This document shows positions 34,401-41,485 of a stretch of 64,000 bases of DNA, piece after piece. How positions within the stretch are numbered: the first letter of the stretch is position 1; each line of letters starts with the position of its first letter. The translations under genes were made by a program, and so were the position numbers. The DNA is taken from positions 66,240,755 to 66,304,754 of the forward strand of contig NC_057922.1 of NCBI RefSeq assembly GCF_018873765.1, given 5' to 3'. The DNA comes from Telopea speciosissima. Its lineage: Eukaryota; Streptophyta; Magnoliopsida; Proteales; Proteaceae. The notes under the pieces are model-generated. The model worked only from the letters and a program-made list of their open reading frames with translations. It made no database searches and was not told where the DNA came from.

Positions 34401-35041
34401 AGGATTATCTGACATACCAAATGAACTGGGCAGCTTATCTTCCCCTTGTAGTGAATAAATCCTCCGTGCTGCTTCCAACTGAGACATTTCAGCATCAAAT
34501 GTATTGACAAGCTCCAAAGCCTCCGGTGTACTAACAAACCGGACAAACCTGAAACCAGGATGCCCAAATTAAGACAACAATATGAGGCAATCCCCATTTC
34601 ATAATGAAGTGACTACTGGCAAGCACACTGTTTCATTATGAAGTGGATTACATTAGTCAAAACGCAGTTTGAGTTGGCAACAAAAAAAGAAATACACGTG
34701 CCCAACCTCTCAAGAGTCCCTTTTGTGAACCATTTTCCAGCATTTTTATGTTTTTCAACTTCAAGTTTGATAGACTGAACTGCTCGAGCAACCTGTTCTT
34801 CCGCAACTGTTAAGTGTGTAATAAATGGCTTTACCAGACCTGATGTAAGCTTCTCCGTCATTCCATCACTGGAAATAAACAGCTCACATCTGCCAAAAGA
34901 AAAAGGAATAAGTACAGAAAATCAAAATTCTGCAGTAACTAAACATTCTAAAAGTTTAAACACCATTAAAGAATCTTCTCACCGTGAGCGCTTTGGCGAC
35001 AGCTGGAACACAGCATAATCAAGCAGTGTGTCAGATTTCAT
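4408..35041 (-). CDS. CIP7: COP1-interacting protein 7-like protein, whole gene (9 coding exons)
   Basis: Coding exons on the minus strand: 35041-34983, 34889-34707, 34548-34418, 33161-33122, 32651-32499, 29212-26872, 26706-25272, 11991-11908 and 4472-4408. All junctions are GT-AG and keep one frame, giving 4491 nt and 1496 aa. The N-terminus [20 protein letters not shown] is the family hallmark. Residues to about 215 form the conserved N-terminal region ([66 protein letters not shown]). A long disordered Ser/Gln-rich middle follows, with [15 protein letters not shown] and a Lys/Glu-rich coiled-coil-like stretch near 925-960. The C-terminus carries [37 protein letters not shown] and [15 protein letters not shown]. 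Arabidopsis CIP7 binds COP1 and promotes light-regulated gene expression; this gene resembles the COP1-interacting-protein-like paralogues, so the exact orthology is open. The last two introns (13.3 and 7.4 kb) are loaded with transposons, yet the frame and splice sites are intact. Confidence 0.88.
4473..5850. other. CIP7: CIP7-like intron 8, left part
   Basis: The sequence up to the SINE holds no gene. It has C-runs at 4674-4688 and 5057-5075 and a moderately AT-rich stretch at 5220-5700 that looks repeat-derived. I see no matching LTR ends or target duplications. Confidence 0.4.
5869..6034 (+). mobile_element. Au-type SINE with target duplication
   Basis: Nearly full-length Au SINE: GCGGGCCTTGGTGCAATGG (A-box region), GTTGCTCCATTGTGACC, GGTCACGGGTTCGAGTC (B box), GGAAACAGCCTCTCTGCG, AAGCAGGGGTAAGGCTG, CCTCCCCAGACCCCG, GTGGCGGGAGTCTCGTGCAG and GGGTACACCC. 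It is flanked by an 18-bp direct repeat, TATCAGATTTGGATATGA, at 5851-5868 and 6035-6052. This is the target duplication made by LINE-driven insertion. It sits in intron 8 of the CIP7-like gene, antisense to it. Confidence 0.9.
6678..6801 (+). repeat. 31-bp tandem repeat, 4 copies
   Basis: Four units begin TTAAGCCACATCAAGTC or a variant (starts at 6678, 6709, 6740 and 6771) and each continues with ATCAAAAATCAACA-type sequence. The array lies inside the interrupted TIR element and makes up much of its left interior. Confidence 0.85.
7052..7246 (+). repeat. Copia-1 5' LTR
   Basis: Starts TGTTAGATATGGGCC and ends AAATCTCTCTTCA. It contains the inverted motif CCAGAATACC...GGTATTCAGG near its start and a TATA-like CTTATAAATAAAATGG towards the end. 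Confidence 0.95.
7247..7258 (+). promoter_or_regulatory. Copia-1 primer binding site
   Basis: TGGTATCAGAGC directly follows the LTR. It is the usual plant Copia site complementary to initiator methionine tRNA. Confidence 0.92.
7259..8123 (+). other. Copia-1 5' leader with imperfect internal repeats
   Basis: Untranslated leader between the primer site and the Gag ATG. Two related stretches near 7610-7740 and 7785-7915 share GGGTTTTTTxAAAACCCTGACA, ATTxATCTTAGGG and GCTGCT motifs, so the leader looks internally duplicated. No conserved coding is seen. Confidence 0.55.
8124..11280 (+). pseudogene. Copia-1 Gag-Pol polyprotein, broken
   Basis: Gag starts at [12 protein letters not shown] (8124). 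It reads through the retrotransposon Gag/UBN2 core ([32 protein letters not shown]) with a TAG at 8571-8573. The zinc knuckle at about 8910 has Tyr in place of its last Cys (C-x2-C-x4-H-x4-Y). The protease motif is [11 protein letters not shown]. Integrase has the HHCC region and acidic residues in [14 protein letters not shown] (Arg replaces Gly) and the Glu of [10 protein letters not shown], with a frameshift near 9930. The frame then passes from the linker at about 10760 straight into RNase H ([21 protein letters not shown]); reverse transcriptase is absent. RNase H has lost the YCDNK region and has a later stop at 11221. Confidence 0.92.
11288..11482 (+). repeat. Copia-1 3' LTR
   Basis: Preceded by the polypurine tract TTGAGGGGGAG (to 11287). 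It has the same length as the 5' LTR with three substitutions. It retains the perfect inverted motif CCAGAATACC...GGTATTCTGG at 11301-11326. Confidence 0.95.
11908..11991 (-). CDS. CIP7: CIP7-like exon 8 (84 nt, isolated between two Copia elements)
   Basis: Acceptor TTCTTGCAG|CCCAAGCC, donor CTAAAAG|GTTTAC. In phase with exon 7 it reads [20 protein letters not shown] followed by HLSGSSLK. The [17 protein letters not shown] motif is the conserved penultimate block of the family. It lies 13.3 kb downstream of exon 7 and 7.4 kb upstream of exon 9. Confidence 0.87.
12420..13647 (+). mobile_element. Solo LTR of the Gypsy-type family seen in PWP2 intron 4
   Basis: Starts TGATGCAGATCC and ends AGGACTACATTA. 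These are the same termini, in opposite orientation, as the LTRs at 49453-50947 and 53293-54540. The flanks GTTGC (12415-12419) and GTTGT (13648-13652) form a 4/5 target duplication. It shares CTTGCATCTTGTAGA and 'accctaaaccctaa' runs with the other copies. No internal region is attached, so it is most simply a solo LTR left by recombination. It lies in intron 7 of the CIP7-like gene. Confidence 0.75.
13678..13722 (+). mobile_element. RTE-type LINE 3' tail fragment
   Basis: AGGATCCATGTAGCCGACC followed by ACATTTAGTTG is the usual 3' end of plant RTE LINEs, here in plus orientation and cut off just before Copia-2. Too short to show anything more. Confidence 0.5.
13732..13985 (-). repeat. Copia-2 3' LTR
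   Basis: 254 bp. On the minus strand it follows the purine-rich AGAGGGAG tract. It carries CCATAATACC...GGTATTCTGG (13945-13969), one mismatch from the perfect palindrome in the other LTR. Confidence 0.93.
17767..17828. repeat. Perfect 27-bp inverted repeat (hAT subterminal)
   Basis: The arms 17767-17793 and 17802-17828 are perfect reverse complements separated by 8 nt. They contain ATTTCGTCGATATCTCG. It lies 91 bp inside the left end of the hAT element. Confidence 0.95.
18706..22145 (+). pseudogene. hAT transposase (zf-BED, DUF659, hAT C-terminal), degenerate
   Basis: An acceptor-like TTGCAG precedes ATG at 18706 ([20 protein letters not shown]). A TAA at 18784-18786 cuts the frame, which then continues into the BED finger ([20 protein letters not shown]). 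The DUF659 core follows: [51 protein letters not shown] and [18 protein letters not shown]. The frame stops at 20274, and further transposase sequence lies in shifted frames ([27 protein letters not shown]). Exon-like blocks follow at about 20553-20683 ([14 protein letters not shown]) and 20765-20836. The hAT dimerisation domain lies at 20952-21150 ([24 protein letters not shown]). The C-terminal tail is acidic with Asp/Gly repeats and Gln/Tyr-rich ends. At least one nonsense codon and two frameshifts indicate it is inactive. Confidence 0.88.
22782..22894. repeat. hAT right subterminal palindromes
   Basis: A perfect hairpin CCGAAATATTGCA / TGCAATATTTCGG (22782-22794 and 22802-22814, 7-nt loop) is followed by a second near-palindrome in which ATATTTCGCGATATTTCGGG pairs with CGAGATATCGCGAAATAT near the end. 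They mirror the left-end palindrome in sequence theme. Confidence 0.85.
24412..24423 (-). promoter_or_regulatory. Copia-2 primer binding site
   Basis: The minus strand reads TGGCATCAGAGC next to the LTR, one base different from the standard iMet site TGGTATCAGAGC. Confidence 0.85.
24424..24665 (-). repeat. Copia-2 5' LTR
   Basis: 242 bp, 12 bp shorter than its partner because of a difference in the 'tgttcac' repeat region. It contains the perfect inverted motif CCAGAATACC...GGTATTCTGG at 24625-24649. Confidence 0.93.
24666..25271. other. CIP7: CIP7-like intron 7, part next to exon 7
   Basis: Unremarkable AT-rich intron sequence between the Copia-2 target duplication and the exon 7 donor. 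No repeat ends or coding segments recognised. Confidence 0.5.
25272..26706 (-). CDS. CIP7: CIP7-like exon 7
   Basis: The acceptor is a NAGNAG site (GGCAGCAG|CCAATAG), so the exon may begin at 26706 or 26709, adding one Gln. The donor is GAACAAG|GTATCC at 25271. It encodes residues about 970-1447, with a basic Ser-rich segment, the acidic [11 protein letters not shown] block, two related NSRVQHPFS / WNLHSLS segments, and [20 protein letters not shown]. The open frame continues past the donor into intron, which should not be annotated as coding. Confidence 0.88.
26872..29212 (-). CDS. CIP7: CIP7-like exon 6 (large)
   Basis: Acceptor CTGCAG|TGAAGC, donor GAGCAG|GTATTC. The exon of 2341 nt encodes residues about 189-969: [18 protein letters not shown], the Ser/Gln-rich disordered region with [15 protein letters not shown], and a charged helical stretch ([16 protein letters not shown]) followed by [10 protein letters not shown]. 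The apparent upstream start before the acceptor is intron sequence read through. Confidence 0.9.
29213..32498. other. CIP7: CIP7-like intron 5
   Basis: 3.3 kb intron. A region at about 30300-31100 with many short CCTAAT/AGGAAT repeats (for example 'cctaatctaactagggg') looks like decayed retroelement LTR, but no matching ends were found. A roughly 131-bp tandem duplication lies at 31835-32098. No gene seen. Confidence 0.45.
31835..32098 (+). repeat. Approx. 131-bp tandem duplication in intron 5
   Basis: Two diverged copies (from 31835 and from 31966) share ACACCATCTCAGTTTTCA, GGCCCAAGGGAGGC, AATGAAATCTCATCAAAA and GGTATTGGT.TAATCTACC. Neither has coding content. Confidence 0.85.
32499..32651 (-). 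CDS. CIP7: CIP7-like exon 5
   Basis: Acceptor AATCAG|GAAGGAG, donor TTAAA|GTAAG. It encodes [20 protein letters not shown] and [20 protein letters not shown], ending [10 protein letters not shown]. This is highly typical of the family. Confidence 0.88.
33122..33161 (-). CDS. CIP7: CIP7-like exon 4 (40-nt microexon)
   Basis: Acceptor CTCCAG|GTGGAG, donor CCAA|GTAAG. It encodes [13 protein letters not shown] and preserves phase between exons 3 and 5. Confidence 0.85.
34418..34548 (-). CDS. CIP7: CIP7-like exon 3
   Basis: Acceptor TTTCAG|GTTTGTCCGG, donor TTTG|GTATGT. It encodes [20 protein letters not shown] through [11 protein letters not shown], part of the conserved N-terminal region. Confidence 0.87.
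34707..34889 (-). CDS. CIP7: CIP7-like exon 2
   Basis: Acceptor GGCAG|ATGTGAG, donor GAGAG|GTTGGG. It encodes [20 protein letters not shown] and [10 protein letters not shown]. It joins exon 3 in frame to give [13 protein letters not shown]. Confidence 0.88.
34983..35041 (-). CDS. CIP7: CIP7-like exon 1
   Basis: ATG at 35041-35039, then [20 protein letters not shown], ending CG|GTGAG (donor at 34982). The ATG is chosen because [19 protein letters not shown] is the conserved family start. Confidence 0.88.
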
Positions 35042-35892
35042 TTTCTGCTATTGTAGAGACAACAAGCCCTCCCCAATTCTTCCACACAAGACTGACTTCT
35101 CAGCAGCTCAAAGTCCAAATCTTCTGAATCTGTTGTAACTTGAACATTCATTATCTCAATGGACAAGAAAAACTATCCATTAAAGCTTTAACTAAAATTT
35201 GAATTCTGCACTATCTAGTTCCAAGCAGGGATAAAGGGAAGAATGCATGACGCTTCCAATTTATAATTCAAATAACAAGACAATTTTATCCTTAATCCAC
35301 ATTTCACGTCAAACGCGTGAAAGAACCTGAAATTTTTCTGGATCCTTCATAAGGGAGAATGAGAGCTTTCATCTGATCAAATACCTATACAAAATTTACC
35401 ATGGATTTCAGTGCCGGACAGGGCTAAAGCTCTAGTTTTATAACGAGGTGCCACCAAAATCTAACCTTGCCTGTTGAAATTGGAAAAGCTTTTCCATAAC
35501 GCCAGAGTCGAAAAGGCCTCAGATCTAATTAAGAAGGACAAGTAACACGAAGTGTTCCTTAACGGAGACACCAAGTGAAGCCATGAAGTTCATCTGACAA
35601 AAGCAACAAGACCTAACCAATAGGCTGATAGATAGCAACAGCGGAATCATTGGAACGAAATGGAAAAAAGCCTATCCATTTTCTCACACTCACAGACAAA
35701 ATAGAACAAGGCAACCAGGCGAGGAGCTCAAATCCTCAAATAATGAAGTCAAATGATACCAAAAACCTAGTCATACACAGGGAAAACCAAGGCGGAATCG
35801 TTGCAGAAATTGGCAGGAGAATGTGAGTTGAAGCCTCAAAATTGTAGATTTGGAGATGTAAGAGATACTGATAGATCGAGATTTTTTCCTAC

Positions 35893-36240
35893 CTCTTCTT
35901 CATGCTGCAGAGATCTCCGATTGCAGAACAGATCTTCGATTTCGTTGCTCTGAAAACCAACATTTGTTTTTTCTTTTTCTTTTTCTTTCTTCGTCTTCTC
36001 AGTTAAGCGCACTTTTCTGGGGAGAGTGAGTGTGTGTTTTCCTTTTTTCCTTTTGCTGTTTTATTTACAAAGCCCTACTCTGAGTCATAGCCGCCCATTG
36101 TAATCGCTTTACTCTTCAGTCCTCTCTGAAATGATATTTTCTTCTCTTTATCAGTTTGTCTCTCTCCCTCTCTTGTGAGAGATAAGGAACAGTAAAGTAG
36201 AGACTGGAGAAAGAGGGATTCAAGACTCGAGAGAGAGTGG
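35893..36240 (-). other. CIP7: Probable 5' UTR exon / promoter-proximal region of the CIP7-like gene
   Basis: On the minus strand a CT- and GA-rich leader ends at a donor AAGAG|GTAGG (GT at 35892-35891). A matching acceptor can be found just before the ATG (ACAATAG|CAGAAAATG). The transcription start is not visible; the outer limit is set at the end of the GA-rich tract. Confidence 0.45.
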
Positions 36241-36287
36241 TGTTATAGTGTGCTTCGAATTCAGGCAAGTGACAACAAACTTATATA

Positions 36288-36459
36288 ATCTTCCTGATTA
36301 ATCCTTAATCCTAACTAAACTACCATCAAATCTCTCTAATTAATCTTTGCTGTGAAATTAGAAAATATAACACATCTTCCTGATTAATCCTTAATCTTAA
36401 CTAAACTACCATCAAATCTCTCTAATTAATCTTTGCTGTGAAATTAGAAAATATAACAC
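36288..36459 (+). repeat. 86-bp tandem duplication
   Basis: Two head-to-tail copies (36288-36373 and 36374-36459) start ATCTTCCTGATTAATCC and end GAAAATATAACAC, with one mismatch (AATCCTAAC against AATCTTAAC). It lies upstream of the CIP7-like gene. Confidence 0.92.
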
Positions 36460-36956
36460 AAACAGTAATACAGTAGTACTTCAGCGATTTAGTGGAATAT
36501 GTGAATTACTATAATACCCTTGTAATTAACTCTGCCAATTCTTAACTACGGCAACGTTCTGAGGTTTGAAATTTTGAATTTTCGCTTGGGCCACGATTAT
36601 ACCGTGGAGATCAGAATACCACCAATCACCATTTTTTTATTTTTTTTTATTTTATTATTTACCCATAACAGATGTTCCAATCACTGCTTCACCACCCATA
36701 AAAGATCGGAATCGGATCTGTTGAATCACTCAAATTCAATCGGTCGGCCGACTGCGTTTCCCATTCTAGGAAAAAATACGAGTTAGAGATTGAAGTACTC
36801 TACCATAGAGTGCGGAAGGCCTGAAATTTATGCCTTCCCGAGCCCGATCCTAATTCTTGCCCGTCCAAGTTGGCAGATCTATATAAAGGGATTTTAGGGT
36901 TCAGCCAGATTTCAATCGATTCTTGAATATCAGTATATTTAGATTGATTTCAACTT

Positions 36957-37105
36957 GTTGCAATTTAAATCTGACCCGATGACATGGATGTCCTGTAAAA
37001 ATAGTAAAGGACACTAAAGAGACCCAGAGCGGACTGTCAGACCCATGCAACATATAAATTATTTTTGCAGGACATCCATGTCATCGGGTCATATTTCAGC
37101 TGCAA
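36957..37105. repeat. Long stem-loop (MITE-like)
   Basis: Inverted arms of about 48 bp (36957-37004 and 37058-37105). The inner 25 bp are nearly perfect around GACCCGATGACATGGATGTC. The loop is about 53 nt. No clear target duplication, so an element end is not proven. Confidence 0.75.
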
Positions 37106-38638
37106 CACAACCAAATCAAAATATCAATCAGTTGAAGCTGCTATGGCAGTCAATTCCACTTATTTGAATCATGTATATGAATCTACGAGTAACTTGGAGA
37201 TTCCATGAGTTCATGTCAATCTTAATCAAACAATCGTAATCGTCCTCGTTCGACTTTCGCACTATGAAATCAAGTATTCTAAGTCGTGAATAATTCAGAA
37301 GGTGTAAATTTTGATCGCAATCCATGAGTAGAAAAAAAATCAATAAGTTCTTAGATTTGTCACAGCAAAAACTAAACTATATGGGGCCAAATTTTATAGA
37401 CAAGTAAATTCAAAAGGTCCTCACTCACATGTCAAGATTCAACCCATCCAAACTTAACCACATAGCAAAACAAAGGCTTGGATAACACCAAACCTATAAG
37501 GAGGGTGCATGGACATACACCAAAGTAGATGTTGTTAAGTGATTTGAGTTTCGAGTTGAAATTTGACCCGCCATCTATTAAGACTAGTTTTAGATATTTA
37601 ACGATCAAAATTGTCACATCACTCTTCCACTAATGATATCGATCACAAACACTTCCACCTTTTGAATTTAAATAATTTTCCCTACTTGAAAATTAGTCAA
37701 AAAAATGAGATTCACATTAATTTATAAAGTAATCATTATGTTTCAAAATTTCACTTTTCATTCAGTTTTTCTATTGAATCTTTGTAAATATTAAAAAGAT
37801 TTTGGGTCAAATAATTCAAGACTCCACGTTTTATAGCTTAATTGTTGGTGAATCATTAACGCTCAATGATTGGTTTTTTTTTTTTTTTTTTTCAAACCAA
37901 TTCAAATTTCATATGAATTTTGAACCGTATTATTTGTGAATTTATCAACTATGGTCACATTACAAGTGAAACTATAACGGTGTAGACATTGGAATTTTGC
38001 CACCACTCTTGGCGATGATGACAATGGGACATAGATGGAAAGGATCACATTCTAAGCCCATGAAAAAACCCATTTTGGAGCTTTGGAGCCGCAGACATGG
38101 GGGGGGGGGGGGGGCGGGATCATATGCCTCTGTTAGCCAAGTTACCCGGTTCAAATCAACTTTCAACCCATCGACCAAAATCCAAAACACAACCCCCCTT
38201 CCCAAAAAACCTAACCCCTTGTATTCTTCTTCCTCATTTCACATTTCTTATCCCTTGTTTCTCAGCTCTCAAAAGTCATCACCAGTTTCCTCTGTCCTCC
38301 TCCCGCATTCCCTCAATCCCTCCTCCCACACTCCCACTCTACTAGCAGCGGCACTAGGGCTCGCTAGCGGCCATACTCCAGAGTAATGGTGACCGTTGCT
38401 AGGTACAAAGTAGCAACTGTGCTACTTCTTCCAGTTTTAGGATTCCTTCGAACAGCAACAACCGGTGTGCAAATTCCTATCTAGGACTCCTTCGAGCTGC
38501 AGCTATCTTTGGGAAATAGGTTAGATTCTTAAAACCCTTTTTCCCTCTTCTTGTGGACTATAGTGACTTGTGGGTCTATAGGCTGTACTGCGGACCGTCA
38601 TCTAAGGACTATAATTTCTCTTAGAATCATTAAAACAT
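37106..38638. other. Intergenic, nothing recognised
   Basis: AT-rich intergenic DNA with a T-run at 37870-37890 and a G-run near 38100-38115. The open frames at 37997-38386 are C-rich and low in complexity and show no family resemblance. Confidence 0.4.
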
Positions 38639-38874
38639 GAGTTAATTCTAAATGCCCCCCTGAAAATAGCCAAACACACGGTTGCCTCCCTGAACTTTCA
38701 TTAATGCAACCTGCCTCCCTGAACTTTCATTAATGATTGTAGTCCCTGGTGTTAGACAGAGACGTTATAACCATAACGGATCCCAGCTTTTTAAAATTTA
38801 TGAACCATTCTGCCACTTGATAGGATAAAATGACAAAAATAACCTTACTTGGAAAGAAAAAAAAAAAAACCTGC

Positions 38875-38918
38875 AACTCATCTTCCCCAAATCGTTAAGG
38901 GTTTGGGGAAGATGAGTT
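38875..38918. repeat. Hairpin inside the Mutator-like element (left)
   Basis: Perfect 17-bp arms (AACTCATCTTCCCCAAA and its complement) around a 10-nt loop. The same core as the hairpin at 39919-39960. Confidence 0.9.
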
Positions 38919-39918
38919 TTTGAATCAGAAATGGCGCTATTGAATACCGTTTCAGATCTTTGAGTTATTGAGTTCGTCTCAATGTGTCACTACCTCTTCC
39001 GATTTTAATCGAACACCATCTCTCCTCCCAATCCACCAGAAGCACCTCCACCATGTTAGGGTTCACACCACCAATCCTCCTCCTTCCCTCAACCCTCAAG
39101 CCTTCTTCAAATCCAAATCCCAAACCCTTTATCTTTCTGTTTCTCATCTTCATCCCCATTATACAACCTTCAATCTTCACCAACATCAGCAACCCTCCCG
39201 TCACAATCTCAATCACCGACTGTTGCAATCAACACCACAACATCATTTGTAACCCATCAAAATCAAACCCACCATAATGCGATCACAAACCCATCAACTG
39301 AGACGCTTCTCTCTAGTGCCCATAAGAGACCCATTATGAACCACACCTCTTCTTCCACCCTCTCGCACTCACCCACCTTATCTTCCCTTCACCACCACAA
39401 CAACAACCATCTCCACCAATCACCTTATTCTCCTTTGAATTCTTCATCTTCGTCGGCTTCACCTTGTCCCTCTGCGCTGCCGATAGCATTGGCCACCTTC
39501 CGCCTCCTCCGCCACCTCCGTCACGGCTTTCAGATGGTTCACATTTGCCTTCCAATCCATTGCCTACCCTCACAGATGCCCTCCACTAGAAAAAGAATAT
39601 GGATTCCGCGGTTTCACTCTAAATCTTGGTGGTTTCTAGGGTTCTGAACTCTCTCTCTCTCTCTCTCTCTCTGAACTTTTGAGCATTACCAAAGCAGTCG
39701 GTGGAATGAGTTTCTTCAGCTCGCCTTCACCAGAGCTTCTCTTAACGCTATGGACAAAGTTGATTTCCTCCTCTAAAAGAGAAGATACGATGGAAAAACA
39801 GAATCTCCATATGAACACGATCAAGACGATGATAGCAACTTTAAACAGTAAAATTTGAATAAGACCAAAGGAAAAAAGAGAATAATGAAAACCCATTTAA
39901 AGGAATTGATACAAAAAA

Positions 39919-39960
39919 CCTGCAACTCATCTTCCCCATTCGGGGAAGATGAGTTGCAGG
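39919..39960. repeat. Perfect 19-bp hairpin inside the Mutator-like element (right)
   Basis: Arms CCTGCAACTCATCTTCCCC and its exact complement with a 4-nt loop ATTC. It may mark the inner boundary of the long TIR. Confidence 0.93.
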
Positions 39961-39965
39961 CTTTC

Positions 39966-40510
39966 TTTTTTCTTTTCTTTTTTTTTGGTTCAAGTAAAGT
40001 CGTCTTGGTCATTTTACCCTATCCAGGGGCAGAATGGTCCATCGAAGTTCAAAAATTGGAATCCATTATAACACATTATGTTATAACGTCTCTATCTAAC
40101 GGTAGGGATTACAATGATACTTAGTTTGAAAAACAAGGGGGCACATTGCATTAATGAAAGTTCAAGAAGACAACTATACGTTTGGCCATTTTTAAGGGGG
40201 CATTTGGAATTAACCCTTAAAACATTAGAATACACTGCTTTTTTCTTTTCTTTTTTTTTTGGTTCAAGTAAAGTCGTCTTGGTCATTTTACAATTTTTAC
40301 CCTATCTAGGGGCAGAATGGTCTATCAAAATTCAAAAATTGGAATCCATTAGGTTATAATGTCTTTATCTAACGACAGGGATTACAATGGTACTTAGTTT
40401 GGAAAGCAGGGGGCACGTTGCATTAATGAAAATTCACGGGAACAACTATATATTTGACCATTTTCAAGGGGGCATTTGGAATTAACCCTTAAAACATTAG
40501 AATAAACTGC
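39966..40510 (+). repeat. Approx. 273-bp tandem duplication of the element's right end plus flank
   Basis: Copy A (39966-40238) and copy B (40239-40510) both run from TTTTTTCTTTTC through GGTTCAAGTAAAGTCGTC and the TIR end GGAATTAACCC into TTAAAACATTAGAATA. Because the flanking TTAAAACAT and following host bases are duplicated too, the event followed insertion. Confidence 0.88.
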
Positions 40511-41249
40511 TGCCATGTTCATCATACCCATCCTTTCAGCTTCGTCCAACTCATTCAATATAGTGAATGTTTGAATATTTTTTTCTCTTTGACATTAATT
40601 TACAAGTTGTTCCCTTTTCCCACTTCATGCACATTACCAATGCGGCAATACTTAATAAAATTCTAAAATGAAAATCCAAAGAACTTTATAATTTTTAAAA
40701 GGTTTTACTATCTCTATTCTCTACGACTCTTCGTCTCTCCCAAGTCCTAGGTTCCAACATTTTATAATTTTTGAATTAAATGGATTTTCAAAATGTGCAC
40801 TTAAAAATGCAAGGCCCAAAAATACAAGATGGGCATTTGTAGGATTTTTAGTAGCAGATGTTGCTAGGAATTTAAAGCCAAATAGTAGAACCGTTTAGCA
40901 AATCGAATAGGAACCGAGTTGTATAATTGAATTAAAACGTATCAAGACCCGAATTGAAACCGTATTCTATAACCGAGATTTGGATTTAATTCTAGAATCG
41001 AGGTGGTTCTCGGTTCAGATTTGGATCACACTCTCACTTGATGGAACTGAACAGAAACTGAACCGAAGAACCGAATGACCAAAATTGAACCGATTGACAC
41101 CCTTAGTCTAATGTCCCAAACTAACGGACTGGATTACAGTGTTACAATATTTTGAAAGTAGGGGGCACATGTAAATTATAAAGTTGTAAAGGTGCATTTG
41201 GACAAATGGGCATTTTGAGGGGACATTTGACAAAAACCAAAACTCTAAA
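40511..41249. other. Intergenic sequence upstream of PWP2
   Basis: AT-rich, with a cluster of short 'accgaattgaaccg' motifs at 40900-41100 typical of decayed plant repeats. No coding content recognised. Confidence 0.4.
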
Positions 41250-41485
41250 ACAAGAAAAAAACGCAAAACTTCGTTTCCCATTCTCTTCGAACCCTAGCAG
41301 CCGCTGCCCTGAATCCCCAATCATCTTCTCCATCTCCGTTCAACGGCCGCTGGCGAATCTTCTTACAAGGCTCAAATCCTCAACGGAGACGGAGACGGCG
41401 ACAGCGACAGCGACAGCTTTGCTTCTCTTCCCAATCTTGAAGGCCGACGGCTCTGCTTCTCTTCTCAATCTTCAAGGTCACTTAT
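41250..41485 (+). other. PWP2: Probable 5' UTR exon of PWP2
   Basis: A GC-richer stretch (GAACCCTAGCAGCCGCTGCC...) with GGAGACGGCGACAGCGAC repeats ends at a possible donor CTTCAAG|GTCACT. A good acceptor TTTGTTTTAG|GTTGACAC lies at about 44262, shortly before the PWP2 ATG at 44349. This makes a 2.8 kb 5' UTR intron plausible. Inferred from composition and splice motifs only. Confidence 0.4.

Larger units (their letters stand above)
38639..40488. mobile_element. Mutator-like element with long TIRs and 9-bp duplication
   Basis: The left end GAGTTAATTCTAAATGCCCC and the reverse complement of the right end (GGGTTAATTCCAAATGCCCC) begin inverted repeats of about 150 bp. They share TTTCATTAATGCAAC and the TTATAACC region. 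The flanks are a perfect 9-bp duplication TTAAAACAT (38630-38638 and 40489-40497), diagnostic of Mutator-type insertion. The interior has no transposase. It holds a C-rich, Ser/Pro/His-coding stretch (about 38960-39590) that could be captured host sequence, as in Pack-MULEs. The right TIR is tandemly duplicated. Confidence 0.85.

Noticed and set aside
39336..39647. Separate small protein gene inside the Mutator-like element
   Set aside because: Low-complexity Ser/His/Pro frame with alternatives open in other phases; no family resemblance.
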